Source: Cherax quadricarinatus (lineage: Eukaryota; Arthropoda; Malacostraca; Decapoda; Parastacidae). From it: DNA of 64,000 nucleotides. This document shows, piece by piece, positions 45,214 through 56,062 of the stretch (position 1 is the first letter of the stretch; each line of letters starts with the position of its first letter). Where the stretch lies: contig NC_091301.1 of assembly GCF_038502225.1 (NCBI RefSeq), positions 15,876,617-15,940,616 of the forward strand. Reading direction: 5' to 3'. A model generated the notes under the pieces. It did not search any database. It saw only the letters and a program-made list of their open reading frames with translations, and was not told the DNA's origin. The translations under genes and the position numbers were made by a program.

Positions 45214-45290
45214 TCCTCCCTCCCAGATTCGTCCTTGGAGCCCCTTGTCCTCATCCTGGTTCTAGGTTCCCCTGTTGCTCCACAGAAAGG

Positions 45291-45475
45291 GGGACGGGTG
45301 GTTAGGGGGAGGGGAATAGATGGTTAGGAGGAGAGGGGATGGATGGTTGTGGGGGAGGGGGAGGATGGTTATTGGAGGGGTAGAGATAGTTGGGGAGGAG
45401 GGGTAGGTGGCTAAGGTGAGGTGGTTAGGGAAGGGGGAGAGGTGGTTAGGGGAGGGGGGGTACGTGTTTGTGTCA
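45291..45475 (-). repeat. G-rich minisatellite / pyrimidine-rich leader of B1
   Basis: Plus strand: irregular units of GGTGGTTAGGGGGAGGGG type, 20-25 bp. Read in the B1 direction it is C/T-rich and lies between ORF1 and the flanking AC repeat. The G-runs could form quadruplexes. B2 and C have similar leaders. Confidence 0.8.
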
Positions 45476-45542
45476 AGTGTTTGTGTCAAGTGGTGGAGGG
45501 TGTGTGTGGGTGTGGGTGTGTGTGTGTGTGTGTGTGTATGTG

Positions 45543-45615
<73 letters not shown>

Positions 45616-45935
45616 TGTGTGTGGTGTGTGTGTGTGTGTGGTGTGTGTGTGTGTGTGTGGTGTGTGTGTGTGGTGTGTGTGTGTGTGGTGTGTGTGTGGT
45701 GTGTGTGTGGTGTGTGTGTGTGTGGGGTGTGTATGTGGTGTGTGTGTGTGTGTGTGGTGTGTGTGTGTGTGGTGTGTGTGTGTGGTGTGTGTGTGTGTGT
45801 GTGGTGTGTGTGTGTGGTGTGTGTGTGTGGTGTGTGTGTGTGGTGTGTGTGTGTGGTGTGTGTGTGTGTGTATGTGTGTGTGTGTTTGTGTGTGTTTGTT
45901 TGTATGTGTGTATGTGTTTATGTATGTGTGTGTGT

Positions 45936-46013
<78 letters not shown>

Positions 46014-46024
46014 GTGTGTGTGTG
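45476..46024 (+). repeat. (GT)n tract with GGTGTG variants, about 0.55 kb
   Basis: Mostly GT, with a middle section of GTGTGTGTGG units. The right end joins the B2 3' terminus GTGTACTCACC. The three overlapping CVCV open frames are artefacts. Confidence 0.97.
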
Positions 46025-46105
46025 TACTCACCTATTTGTACTCACCTATTTGTGGTTGCAGGGGTCGAGTCATAGCTCCTGGCCCCGCCTCTTCACTGAT
46101 TGCTA

Positions 46106-49100
46106 CTAGGTCCTCTCTCTCCCTGCTCCATGAGCTTTATCATACCTCGCCTTAAAACTATGTATGGTTCCCGCCTCCACTACTTCACTTTCTAGGCTAT
46201 TCCACGGCTTGACTACTCTATGACTGAAGAAATACTTCCTAACATCCCTTTGATTCATCTGAGTCTTCAACTTCCAATTGTGACCTCTTGTGTCTGTGTC
46301 CCATCTCTGGAACATCCCGTCTTTGTCCACCTCGTCTATTCCGCGCAGTATTTTATATGTCGTTATCATGTCTCCCCTGACCCTCCTGGCCTCCAGTGTC
46401 GTCAGGCCGATTTCCCTCAACCTTTCTTCGTAGGACAATCCCCGTAGCTCTGGGACTAGTCTTGTTGCAAACCTTTGCACTTTCTCTAATTTCTTGACGT
46501 GCTTGACTAGGTGTGGATTCCAAACTGGTGCTGCATACTCCAGTATGGGCCTGACGTAAATGGTATACAGAGTCTTGAACGACTCCTTACTGAGGTATCG
46601 GAACGCTATCCGTAGGTTTGCCAGGCGCCCGTATGCTGCAGCAGTTATCTGATTGATGTGCGCCTCAGGAGATATGCTCGGTGTTATACTCACCCCCAGA
46701 TCTTTTTCCTTGAGTGAGGTTTGCAGACTTTGGCCATCTAAACTATATTGTGTCTGCGGTCTTCTTTGCCCTTCCCCAATCTTCATGACTTTGCATTTGG
46801 CGGGGTTAAACTCAAGGAGCCAGTTGCTGGACCAGGCTTGTAGCCTGTCCAGGTCTCTTTGTAGTCCTGCCTGATCCTCATCCGATTTGATTCTTCTCAT
46901 TAACTTCACATCGTCCGCAAACAAGGACACTTCTGAGTCTATCCCTTCCGTTATGTCATTCACATATACCAAGAACAGCACAGGTCCTAGGACTGACCCC
47001 TGTGGAACCCCGCTTGTCACAGGCGCCCACTTTGACACCTCATCACGTACCATGACTCGTTGTTGCCTCCCTGTAAGGTATTCTCTTATCCATTGCAGTG
47101 CCTTTCCTGTTATGTGTGCCTGATCCTCTAGCTTTTGCAGTAACCTCTTGTGAGGAACTGTGTCGAAGGCCTTCTTGCAGTCCAAAAAAATGCAGTCGAT
47201 CCACCCCTCTCTCTCTTGTCTTACTTCTGTCACCTTGTCATAAAACTCTAATAGGTTTGTGACACAGGATTTTCCCTCCCTGAAACCATGCTGGTTGTCA
47301 ATTATACACTTGTTTCTTTCCAGGTGCTCCACCACTCTCCTCCTGATGATCTTCTCCATGACCTTGCATACTATACACGTTAATGATACAGGTCTGTAGT
47401 TTAGTGCCTCATGTCTATCTCCCTTTTTAAAAATTGGGACTACATTTGCCATCTTCCATACCTCAGGGAGTTGCCCAGTTTCAAATGATGTGTTGAAGAT
47501 CTTCGTTAATGGTACACACAATGTCTCTGCTCCCTCTTTAAGGACCCACAGAGAGATGTTGTCTGGTCCCACCGCCTTTGAGGTGTCAAGTTCGCATAGC
47601 AGCTTCTTCACCTCCTCCTTGGTTATATGTACCTCATCCAGCACTTGCTGGTGCACCCCCCTGCTCTGATTTCCTGGAGTCCTACTGGTTTCCACTGTAA
47701 ATACTTCTTTAAATCTTGTGTTGAGCTCCTGACATACCTCCCGGTCGTTTCTTGTGAATTCCCCATCACCCTTCCTCAGTCTGATTACCTGGTCCTTGAC
47801 TGTTGTTTTCCTCCTGATGTGGCTGTACAACAGCTTCGGGTCAGTCTTGACTTTCGATGCTATGTCATTTTCGTATTGCCGCTGAGCCTCCCTTCTTATC
47901 TGTGCATATTCGTTTCTGGCTCTTCGGCTAATCTCTTTATTTTCCTGAGTTCTCTGTCTTCTGTACCTTTTCCATTCTCTAGTACACCTAGTTTTTGCCT
48001 CCCTACACCTTTGGGTGAACCAAGGACTCATTCTGTTCTTCCCATTATTTCTGTTTCCCTTGGGAACAAACCTCTCCTCTGCCTCCTTGCATTTTGTTGC
48101 CATATAGTCCATCATTTCTTGTACTGGTTTTCCTGTCAGTTCCCTCTCCCACTGAATGTCTTGAAAGAAGTTCCTCAAGCCTGAGTAGTTCCCCCTTTTG
48201 TAGTTTGGTTTTTCCCACCCTATTCCTGCTGCTCTCTCCACTTGGAGCTCAACTATGTAGTCGAAGCACAGAACCACATGATCACTAGCTCCCAGGGGCC
48301 TTTCATACATGATATCCTCGATGTCAGAACTACTCAAGGTGAATACAAGGTCCAGTCTTGCTGGTTCATCCTCTCCTCTCTCTCTGGTAGTGTCTCTAAC
48401 ATGTTGATGCATGAGGTTTTCCAGTACCACATCCATCATCTTGGCTCTCCATGTTTCGGGACCCCCATGGGGCTCCAGGTTTTCCCAGTCAATCTCCTTG
48501 TGATTGAAATCACCCATAATTAGTAACTTTGCTCCCCCCATGTGTGCTCTCCTGGCCACCTCGGCTAGTGTGTCGACCATTGCTCTGTTGCTCTCATCGT
48601 ATTCTTCTCTTGGCCTCCTGCAGTTCTGTGGTGGGTTGTACATTACTGCAATTATCACCTTATGTCCCTCAGACTGGATTGTTCCTACTAAGTAGTCCCT
48701 TTCGCCCGTGCCATCCATTCCTTCCATTTTCTCAAACCCCCACTGGTTTTTAATGAGCAGTGCAACTCCTCCTCCCCCTCTCCTCCCTCTGTCTTTCCTG
48801 AGGATTTGATATCCGGATGGAAAGATTGAATCTGTTATTATTCTGGTGAGTTTTGTTTCTGTGAGTGCTATTATGTCTGGGGATGTCTCCTTGATTCTTT
48901 CGTGCCACTCCTCATACTTATTTGTTATTCCATCTGCATTTGTATACCACACCTTCAACTTCTTTTCTAAGATTGTGGTCTGGGAGGTGTATTGGGGTTG
49001 GGGAAGTGGGAGATCTGATAAGGAACTATGGGTGGTTGCTGTGGGGGTGGAGTTTGTAATGCAGTGGGTGGGGGCATTGGATGTGGCATGGGTGTTTTGG

Positions 49101-49120
49101 TTTAGAGTGTTTGGTTGCAC
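46106..49120 (-). CDS. B2 ORF2: AP endonuclease plus reverse transcriptase
   Basis: About 1,004 codons without a stop. The endonuclease has KVWYTNADGITNKYEEW, DIIALTETKLTR, KLLIMGDFNHKEIDWENL, ARLDLVFTL and LGASDHVVLCF, so its Glu, Asp/Asn and His landmarks are all present. The RT has [62 protein letters not shown] and SLFADDVKLM (FADD residues 734-737 counted from 49120). The C-terminal domain has RPILEYAAPVWNPHLVKH, LEKVQRFATRLVPELRG and QRDVRKYFFSHRVVKPWN, typical of CR1-like ORF2. Codon 49120 is GTG. The first in-frame ATG lies inside the endonuclease (EKMEGM), so translation probably depends on ORF1 by frameshift or reinitiation. Confidence 0.93.
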   Translation of the reverse strand: MQPNTLNQNTHATSNAPTHCITNSTPTATTHSSLSDLPLPQPQYTSQTTILEKKLKVWYTNADGITNKYEEWHERIKETSPDIIALTETKLTRIITDSIFPSGYQILRKDRGRRGGGGVALLIKNQWGFEKMEGMDGTGERDYLVGTIQSEGHKVIIAVMYNPPQNCRRPREEYDESNRAMVDTLAEVARRAHMGGAKLLIMGDFNHKEIDWENLEPHGGPETWRAKMMDVVLENLMHQHVRDTTRERGEDEPARLDLVFTLSSSDIEDIMYERPLGASDHVVLCFDYIVELQVERAAGIGWEKPNYKRGNYSGLRNFFQDIQWERELTGKPVQEMMDYMATKCKEAEERFVPKGNRNNGKNRMSPWFTQRCREAKTRCTREWKRYRRQRTQENKEISRRARNEYAQIRREAQRQYENDIASKVKTDPKLLYSHIRRKTTVKDQVIRLRKGDGEFTRNDREVCQELNTRFKEVFTVETSRTPGNQSRGVHQQVLDEVHITKEEVKKLLCELDTSKAVGPDNISLWVLKEGAETLCVPLTKIFNTSFETGQLPEVWKMANVVPIFKKGDRHEALNYRPVSLTCIVCKVMEKIIRRRVVEHLERNKCIIDNQHGFREGKSCVTNLLEFYDKVTEVRQEREGWIDCIFLDCKKAFDTVPHKRLLQKLEDQAHITGKALQWIREYLTGRQQRVMVRDEVSKWAPVTSGVPQGSVLGPVLFLVYVNDITEGIDSEVSLFADDVKLMRRIKSDEDQAGLQRDLDRLQAWSSNWLLEFNPAKCKVMKIGEGQRRPQTQYSLDGQSLQTSLKEKDLGVSITPSISPEAHINQITAAAYGRLANLRIAFRYLSKESFKTLYTIYVRPILEYAAPVWNPHLVKHVKKLEKVQRFATRLVPELRGLSYEERLREIGLTTLEARRVRGDMITTYKILRGIDEVDKDGMFQRWDTDTRGHNWKLKTQMNQRDVRKYFFSHRVVKPWNSLESEVVEAGTIHSFKARYDKAHGAGRERT

Positions 49121-50115
49121 TGGGGTTGACCTGGTTGAGAGGCTTCTATAGGAAGTTGTGAGGGAGGCTGTATTTGATCTTCCTGTGTCTGTGATCTCCT
49201 GTCTGTCTTCTTCATCCCCTCTCTTTCCTCCTTTCGCCTTTGTACCATCTCTCTCTGTTTCTTCCTTTCTGCTTGTGTTCTGTCGCGGTCGAGATACACC
49301 TTCCTGTATGCTGGCATGTCCCTTAATCGTGCTTTCTCCTGCAGGATCCTGTTCCGAGTCGATTCTGCCTTGAAGGTCACTTTCACTGGCCGGGTTCTTT
49401 TTTTTACAAACCCCCCTATTCTCCGAAAATTTTCCAGCTGGGTCATGTCGTCTTCTCCTATTGCTTTCATGATGCTTTCAATTGCTTTTTTTTCCCCTTG
49501 TTTTCTTGCTTCATATGTTTCCCCTTCAACTTCCTGGAGCCCATACACAAAGACTGACCTCACCCTTTCATGCTCCCACTGCATATCCCTGTGTATCCCC
49601 TCATTCAATTTGATTTCCTCCATTGCAGCTTTCCTTTCTTCAGTTTCACTAGCTAATGTACTTGGGCTCAGTGGCCTGTCATTTTCCCTTCTCGGCTTTC
49701 CCTGGGCTCTGCTGTGGTCTGTTAGGGCCTCCACATATAGCTTAGCTCTTTCATTTACTACAGTCTCGACTGATTGAGCTTCTACATGCAGTTTTGCTCC
49801 TTCTTTCCCTACAGTCCCCTTATTTGTGACTGAGGTAGCAGTCTCTGTTGTCAATCCCAAAATGTTCTTTAGTTCTTTAGGCTGTTTCAGATTTTTCAGT
49901 TCCTCTTCTAAACTCTGTATCCTGGCCTCTGCTGCTTTGACTTGCACCTCCCACTTCCTGCTTTCCATGTCTATCCTCTCTTCCATTCTCATGCTAAGTT
50001 CTTCTAGTTTCTTTTCCCATTCATGTTCCCTTTTTGTGAGCTCTGCTGCCCAATCTTCCTTTGCAGTTTCCTCCTCCTGTCCCTTGGTTTTTCTTGTTGC
50101 TCTCTGGCAACCCAT
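49102..50115 (-). CDS. B2 ORF1: coiled-coil RNA-binding protein
   Basis: 337 codons, uninterrupted, starting MGCQRATRKTKG. Residues about 28-80 form a coiled coil (KREHEWEKKLEELSMRMEER, IQSLEEELKNLKQ). A variable Thr/Glu-rich linker follows. An RRM-like core comes near residues 190-290: VRSVFVYGLQEVEGETYE, KKAIESIMKAIGEDDMTQ, NFRRIGGFVKKRTRPVKV, STRNRILQEKARL and VYLDRDRTQAER. A basic tail ends QPQCNQTL. It overlaps the ORF2 open frame by at least 19 bases, with ORF2 in the -1 frame. The role in RNA packaging is inferred from LINE ORF1 proteins generally. Confidence 0.88.
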   Translation of the reverse strand: MGCQRATRKTKGQEEETAKEDWAAELTKREHEWEKKLEELSMRMEERIDMESRKWEVQVKAAEARIQSLEEELKNLKQPKELKNILGLTTETATSVTNKGTVGKEGAKLHVEAQSVETVVNERAKLYVEALTDHSRAQGKPRRENDRPLSPSTLASETEERKAAMEEIKLNEGIHRDMQWEHERVRSVFVYGLQEVEGETYEARKQGEKKAIESIMKAIGEDDMTQLENFRRIGGFVKKRTRPVKVTFKAESTRNRILQEKARLRDMPAYRKVYLDRDRTQAERKKQREMVQRRKEEREGMKKTDRRSQTQEDQIQPPSQLPIEASQPGQPQCNQTL

Positions 50116-50169
50116 TTTTGTTTTATCCTGATTGCCTCAGAGTGGGAAACCTATGTAATTCTGTATGTT

Positions 50170-50386
50170 AGGTTAGTATTGTGTATGTCAGAGTGTGGGG
50201 GGGAGGTAGAGGAGGAACTGTGGCTATGTGGGAGAGTAGTGGGGAGGGAGAGTGGGAAGGAGGGTGAAGCAAGTGGGTGAGTGGGAGAGGGAGAGGGGGA
50301 AGGAGGGAGAGGTGGGGAGGGGGAGGGTGAAAGAGGGGAGGGGAGGGATCAGGTGAAGGAGTGAGATGTCGGTGGGGGAGGGGGGG
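50170..50386 (-). repeat. Pyrimidine-rich leader of B2 (G/A-rich on the plus strand)
   Basis: Runs such as GGGAGAGGGAGAGGGGGAAG. It stands between ORF1 and a GT tract, as in B1. Confidence 0.8.
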
Positions 50387-50410
50387 GAGTGTGTGTGTGT
50401 GAGTCTGGCA

Positions 50411-50449
<39 letters not shown>

Positions 50450-50499
50450 GGATATGTGTGTTTTATGTGTGTGAGTGTTTTGTGTGTGTGTGAGTGATG

Positions 50500-50547
<48 letters not shown>

Positions 50548-50565
50548 TGTTATGTGTGTTTTGTG

Positions 50566-50655
<90 letters not shown>

Positions 50656-50723
50656 TGTGTGTGTGGGTGTGGGTGTGTGTGTGTGTGTGTGTGTGGTTTG
50701 TGTGTTGTGTGTGTTGTGTGTGT

Positions 50724-50788
<65 letters not shown>
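50387..50788 (+). repeat. (GT)n tract, about 0.4 kb
   Basis: GT repeats interrupted by short TTAT, TTTG and GGG variants, upstream of B2 in the B2 direction. The CVCV frames are artefacts. Confidence 0.95.
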
Positions 50789-50789
<1 letters not shown>

Positions 50790-52257
50790 CTTGCTAGTGG
50801 TGTGAGTTTGTGTTATAGTGAATTTGTTTGTTTTCTACTGCCGTTGTGTCTTACTGTTGCTTTTGTAGGGTGTTTGTTTGTATGAAGGTCTGCTTTGCAC
50901 GGTCTTGTTTAGTGTGAAAGTGCACGAATCTGTTTTTTTAGGACAATGGTTAGTGTGTTTGGAGACTTTTTTTAACATTATTAATTTGTACCATTGTTGC
51001 GCGTGTTGTGAGCTTTATCCAACGCCTGCTAAGTGCTCAACACACATCAGGTGAACGAGAACGGAAGCGTGTTAATTTATGTTCATCTCCTGGTCTCTTA
51101 CACTCACTTTAGCTGCTGTGTGACAAGTGATGCTTCTGTTTACGCCAGACTCTCTCATTATTACGCTGCTTGAAGGAGGTTTTCTCTTATATCAGAAGCT
51201 TTTGGTGTTAATGTATGTGAAAATTTGTCTGGACTGCCTCCAAGTGAGTCGCCTACCCTGGCAAGCTCTGTTGACACCGAGCTCTGAGGTGGGTACCTCA
51301 GCCTCACAAGTGGCTTATAGGACAGATTTTCATAAATGATTGATGTTGCAAGAAACTCGCCTGCATGCACGTATAAAGGACTAACTTACTTGGTGTTGCA
51401 GCAAATATCCTGATCTTCAACCTTCCTAAGCTTAGCCCCTTTGGACTTCCCCTCAGAAACCACGTGCAACCAGGAGCTTTAATTCCTGCAATATTCAACC
51501 GTTATTAGTGACCTGCCTGCACCTCAGAAATTCCTATATCCAAGGGGGTGTGTATCCCCTAGTACAACTATGCAGACACGGACGCTAGCTTCTAGGTAGA
51601 CAAGAGACACTGGTACATACTGGGCATGCACTGCCAGCTGCATACAGGCCTACAGTTTAACTCACTCACAATTTTTCCCCAGACACTGGCCAGAAATCCT
51701 AAGAGAAAGTGGAGGTTTTGTCTTACTGTATGGACCTGACGGAGGAGGTCATCTATGGTACATCGAGGTGCCTCTACCAGATTTCCCCAGGTCTCAAATG
51801 TGAAGACACGTGGGGGGCGCCGTCTGCTAATCACGGCACGTGTTGTCCAGTTGGTGTCTGTCTAGAGAAGGACGCTATTGTGTCTTTGAGACCCTGGCCT
51901 CGTAGTTCAAACTAGGTCTGCCAGTTCTCCCTAGCTAACTTAACCTAGTGTTTGCCTACATTATCGGCCTATTACTACCTATGTTAAGGTCTTAGGTCTA
52001 CATTATTATTATCTACAGTTGCCTCAATAATCCTAATATTAGTGTACTAACAGTAAACTACCTACTTCTTCCCTGAAGGGTGAATCTATAAATTAATGCG
52101 TACCTACCATCCACGCCAACTCGGGAGAGAACGCTTTTGTTTGGGTGGGTTTAAGGACCACCCAGCTCAGCCGTTCCATTATGGCCTTGCTGGGATCCCT
52201 TTGTACGCTGTATCTGTCCTGTGGAACTTTAGGGACCAAATAAATTTCCACAATGTG
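50789..52257. other. Unannotated, compositionally balanced stretch
   Basis: About 1.5 kb of less repetitive sequence. Short ORFs exist (for example 51709-51915) but none has a recognisable domain. It could contain non-coding or untranslated host sequence; I cannot show a gene. Confidence 0.4.
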
Positions 52258-53067
52258 TCAGGTTGTATTATGGTAGGATGTATTATGGTAGGGTGTATTA
52301 TAGTAGGGTGTATTATGGTAGGGTGTATTATGGTAGGGTGTATTATGGTAGGGTGTATTATGGTAGGGTGTATTATGGTAGAGTATATTATGGTAGGGTG
52401 TATTATGGTAGGGTGTATTATGGTAGGGTGTATTATGGTAGGGTGTATTATGGTAGGGTGTATTATGGTAGAGTGTATTATGGTAGGGTGTATTATGATA
52501 GGGTGTATTATGGTAGGGTGTATTATGGTAGAGTGTATTATGGTAGGGTGTATTATGGTAGGGTGTATTATGGTAGGGTGTATTATGGTAGGGTGTATTA
52601 TGGTAGGGTGTATTATGGTAGGGTGTATTATGGTAGGGTGTATTATGGTAGGGTGTATTATGGTAGGGTGTATTATGGTAGGGTGTATTATGGTAGAGTG
52701 TATTATGGTAGGGTGTATTATGGTAGGGTGTATTATGGTAGGGTGTATTATGGTAGGGTGTATTATGGTAGGGTGTATTATGGTAGAGTGTATTATGGTA
52801 GGGTGTATTATGGTAGAGTGTATTATGATAGGGTGTATTATGGTAGGGTGTATTATGGTAGGGTGTATTATGGTAGGGTGTATTATGGGAGGGTGTATAA
52901 AGGTAGAGTGTATTATGATAGGGTGTATTATGGTAGGGTGTATTATGGTAGGGTGTATTATGGTAGGGTGTATTATGGTAGGGTGTATTATGGTAGGGTG
53001 TATTATGGTAGGGTGTATTATGGTAGAGTGTATTATGATAGGGTGTATTATGGTAGGGTGTATTATT
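52258..53067 (+). repeat. 15-bp satellite, about 54 units
   Basis: Unit GGGTGTATTATGGTA, with scattered GAGTGTATTATGGTA and TATTATGATA variants. Because 15 is divisible by three, frames without stops stay open throughout, producing spurious GCIMV and VYYGR repeat proteins. Confidence 0.97.
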
Positions 53068-53337
53068 CATCAGCAAGCATCCTCTTGGTCTTCATCAGCA
53101 GGCGTCCTCTTGGTATTCATCAGCAGGCGCCCTCTTGGTCTTCATCAGCAGGCGTCCTCTTGGTCTTCATCAGCAGGCGCCCTCTTGGTCTTCATCAGCA
53201 GGCGCCCTCTTGGTCTTCATCAGCAGGCGTCCTCTTGGTCTTCATCAGCAGGCGCCCTCTTGGTCTTCATCAGCAGGCGTCCTCTTGGTCTTCATCAGCA
53301 GGCGCCCTCTTGGTCTTCATCAGCAGGCGTCCTCTCG
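53068..53337 (+). repeat. 25-bp satellite, about 11 units
   Basis: CAGCAGGCGTCCTCTTGGTC plus TTCAT, alternating with GCGCC for GCGTC. It follows the 15-bp array directly. All three plus frames cycle through the same peptides (HQQASSWS, SSAGVLLV, FISRRPLGL) without stops. Confidence 0.95.
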
Positions 53338-53872
53338 GGTCTTCGGACGGTTGTTGCCGCAGTGGACTGGTGGTGATAGGTGACTTGGGCTGAGGTTAAC
53401 TTCAGACTGTGCTACCATCTTCAAAACACATATAGGCTCCCATTGGGCTGTTTTTTTTAATCAGCGGTGGGGAAGAAGAAGGGAGGAGTGTGATAGGAAA
53501 GAAAGAAATGAGAGAAGCTACAGTTAGAAGAGAGTGGAGGCGAGCATACCCATGTATACCCATGAGTCGGTGGATCTTGACGCAGTCCAGTGTCGACACT
53601 CTGGGAGGACCGGCTCTTGCCTATCACTTGTCCCCTATAGCGCTTAATTATGATTATGATTATAATAATAATATCACTTGTCCCATGTCCTGTCTCTCAT
53701 GTCCTGTATATCATTTCTTCTGTTCCATGTCCACTGTCCCGTGTCCTGTGTCTCATGTCTCATGTTCCATGTCACTGTGGTGATGGCGTCACTGAGAGTG
53801 TGTTAATATGCTTGTTTGATGTTGTTCGTGTGCTGGCGTCTCTCTCCCTCTTTCTCTCTCTCTCTTTCTCTA
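53338..53872. other. Low-complexity stretch
   Basis: Contains the short-repeat core end TAGCGCTTAATTATGATTAT with a TAATAATAAT tail (53636-53673), then CATGTCCTGTCTC-type repeats to about 53790 and a CT-rich run to 53872. No gene seen. Confidence 0.5.

Positions 53873-53912
<40 letters not shown>
53873..53912 (+). repeat. (CA)n tract
   Basis: About 20 CA units directly abutting the 5' end of a truncated C-family LINE. Confidence 0.97.
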
Positions 53913-53916
<4 letters not shown>

Positions 53917-54573
53917 AAGGGACTCCAGAAAGACGGAGAGGTGGGGTACACCATCAAGTGTTGGACACAATACATACAACCGAAGAAGTGAAGAAGCTGC
54001 TGAGTGAGCTAGATACCTCAAATGCAATGGGGCTGGATAACATCTCTCCATGGGTCCTGAGAGAGGGAGCAGAGACGCTATGTGTACCACTAACAATAAT
54101 CTTCAACACATCTATCGAAACGGGGCGACTACCTGAGGTATGGAAGACAGCAAATGTAGTCCCAATTTTTTAAAAAGGAGACAGACACGAAGCATTAAAC
54201 TACAGACCTGTGTCACCGACATGTACAGTATGCAAAGTCATGGAGAAGATCATCAGGAGAAGAGTGGTGGAACACCTAGAAAGGAATGATCTCATCAACG
54301 ACAACCAGCACGACTTCAGGGACGGGAAATCCTGTGTCACAAACCTACTGGAGTTCTATGGCAGGGTGACAGCAGTAAGACAAGAGAGAGAGGGGTGGGT
54401 AGATTGAGATTTCTTGGACTGTAAGAAGACGTTTGACAGTTCCACACAAGAGACTAGTGCAAACGCTGGAAGATCAGGCAGGGATAACAGGGAAGGCACT
54501 GCAATGGATCAGGGAATAACTGTCGGGAAGACAACAGTGAGTCATGGATAACAAGTGAAATGTGGGGCACCAT
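53913..54573 (+). pseudogene. C-family LINE ORF2 fragment (RT part)
   Basis: Encodes VKKLLSELDTSNAMGLDN, SPWVLREGAETLCVPLT, GRLPEVWKTANVVPIF, then CKVMEKIIRRRVVEHLE and SCVTNLLEFYG. Stops and frameshifts occur near 54171, 54405 and 54440. The sequence is closest to C at 58325-58990. It ends inside the RT without a 3' tail, so it is cut at both ends. Confidence 0.9.
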
Positions 54574-55225
54574 ACAGTGAGAGTGAAAAAGTTAATAAGC
54601 ACAAGTAGAAAGGAAAAATAAAATATATAACAAGGGAAGGTGGCAGTAGGCCTGCTGAAGCAGTGACATCACAACAGTTGTCTGACATTATACATATAAA
54701 GTGTAACACTGAATCTGAAGTGTATTCTATTATAAGTGAAGTGTATTCTATCATAAGTGAAATCACTTGAGGGACGCGGGATGTATGAGCATATATGGTT
54801 AGAAACATCACGGGTGAAGAATTTTCAAAATAGTGATAGAAGGCGTATGTACGACGACTACGTCATCAGCATCTGGCAACTTGTCATCGCATCACTGCCA
54901 GCTTAAGTATCACTCACCTGTTGGGGTTGTTGTGGGGTTCTGAATCCTGGTCTTGCATCACTGTCAGATACTGGTCACTCACTCCTGCAAGCTATTACCA
55001 GAATTAGAGCAGAAATAGCATAGATAAGGTGAAGATAGTGTTGACTAGCGAGGGGTGACGTCAGACACTCCTAGAAGCTGAGACAAGCTAAATTTTACAA
55101 CCTAGTTACTTTCTGTGTTTTATAAGTAGATGTGATAAGTGCTAGAATCACTAATGGTAGTTTTAGAAATACTGGTATTACTACTGATATTTATTAGCAG
55201 TATGAATACTTAGAAGTGGGGGCAC
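54574..55225. other. Unannotated stretch
   Basis: No ORF of note. A short direct repeat AGTGTATTCTAT...AAGTGA occurs near 54720-54760. Confidence 0.4.
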
Positions 55226-55251
55226 ACATACACACGCACACACACACACAG
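55226..55251 (+). repeat. (CA)n tract upstream of C
   Basis: CACACATACACACGCACACA and further CA units, just before the C leader. Confidence 0.85.
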
Positions 55252-55287
55252 GATTTCATACCTTCCTGTTGACTGACCTGAAATCCC

Positions 55288-56045
<758 letters not shown>

Positions 56046-56062
56046 AGCAAAAAAAAAAAATA

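Larger units (their letters stand above)
35457..45290 (-). mobile_element. CR1-like LINE 'B1', split by A1
   Basis: Read on the minus strand: a pyrimidine-rich leader (near 45470-45290), ORF1 (45213-44227), ORF2 in two blocks (44530-41960 and 36219-35542), a 3' end with GGTGAGTACAAATA repeated and an (AC)n tail. The A1 insert 36220-41953 accounts for the break. GT tracts flank both ends on the plus strand. The 5' boundary is approximate. Confidence 0.85.
46025..50386 (-). mobile_element. CR1-like LINE 'B2', full length, both ORFs open
   Basis: Minus-strand order: pyrimidine-rich leader (50386-50170), short leader, ORF1 (50115-49102), ORF2 (49120-46106), 3' end GACCCCTGCAACCACAAATA with GGTGAGTAC twice, then an (AC)n tail. 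GT tracts flank both ends. It is the best preserved element here and a candidate source copy. Confidence 0.9.

Noticed and set aside
45407..46155. Three overlapping cysteine-valine open frames above 200 codons
   Set aside because: Produced by the GT tract; they run on into antisense of the B2 3' end.
50789..52257. Host exon candidates in the more balanced sequence
   Set aside because: No ORF above about 80 codons with a recognisable domain, and no convincing exon structure.
52096..53393. Two long plus-strand repeat proteins of 376-426 codons
   Set aside because: They follow two tandem satellites with stop-free units. Two frames are open at once, and no domain or start context supports a gene.
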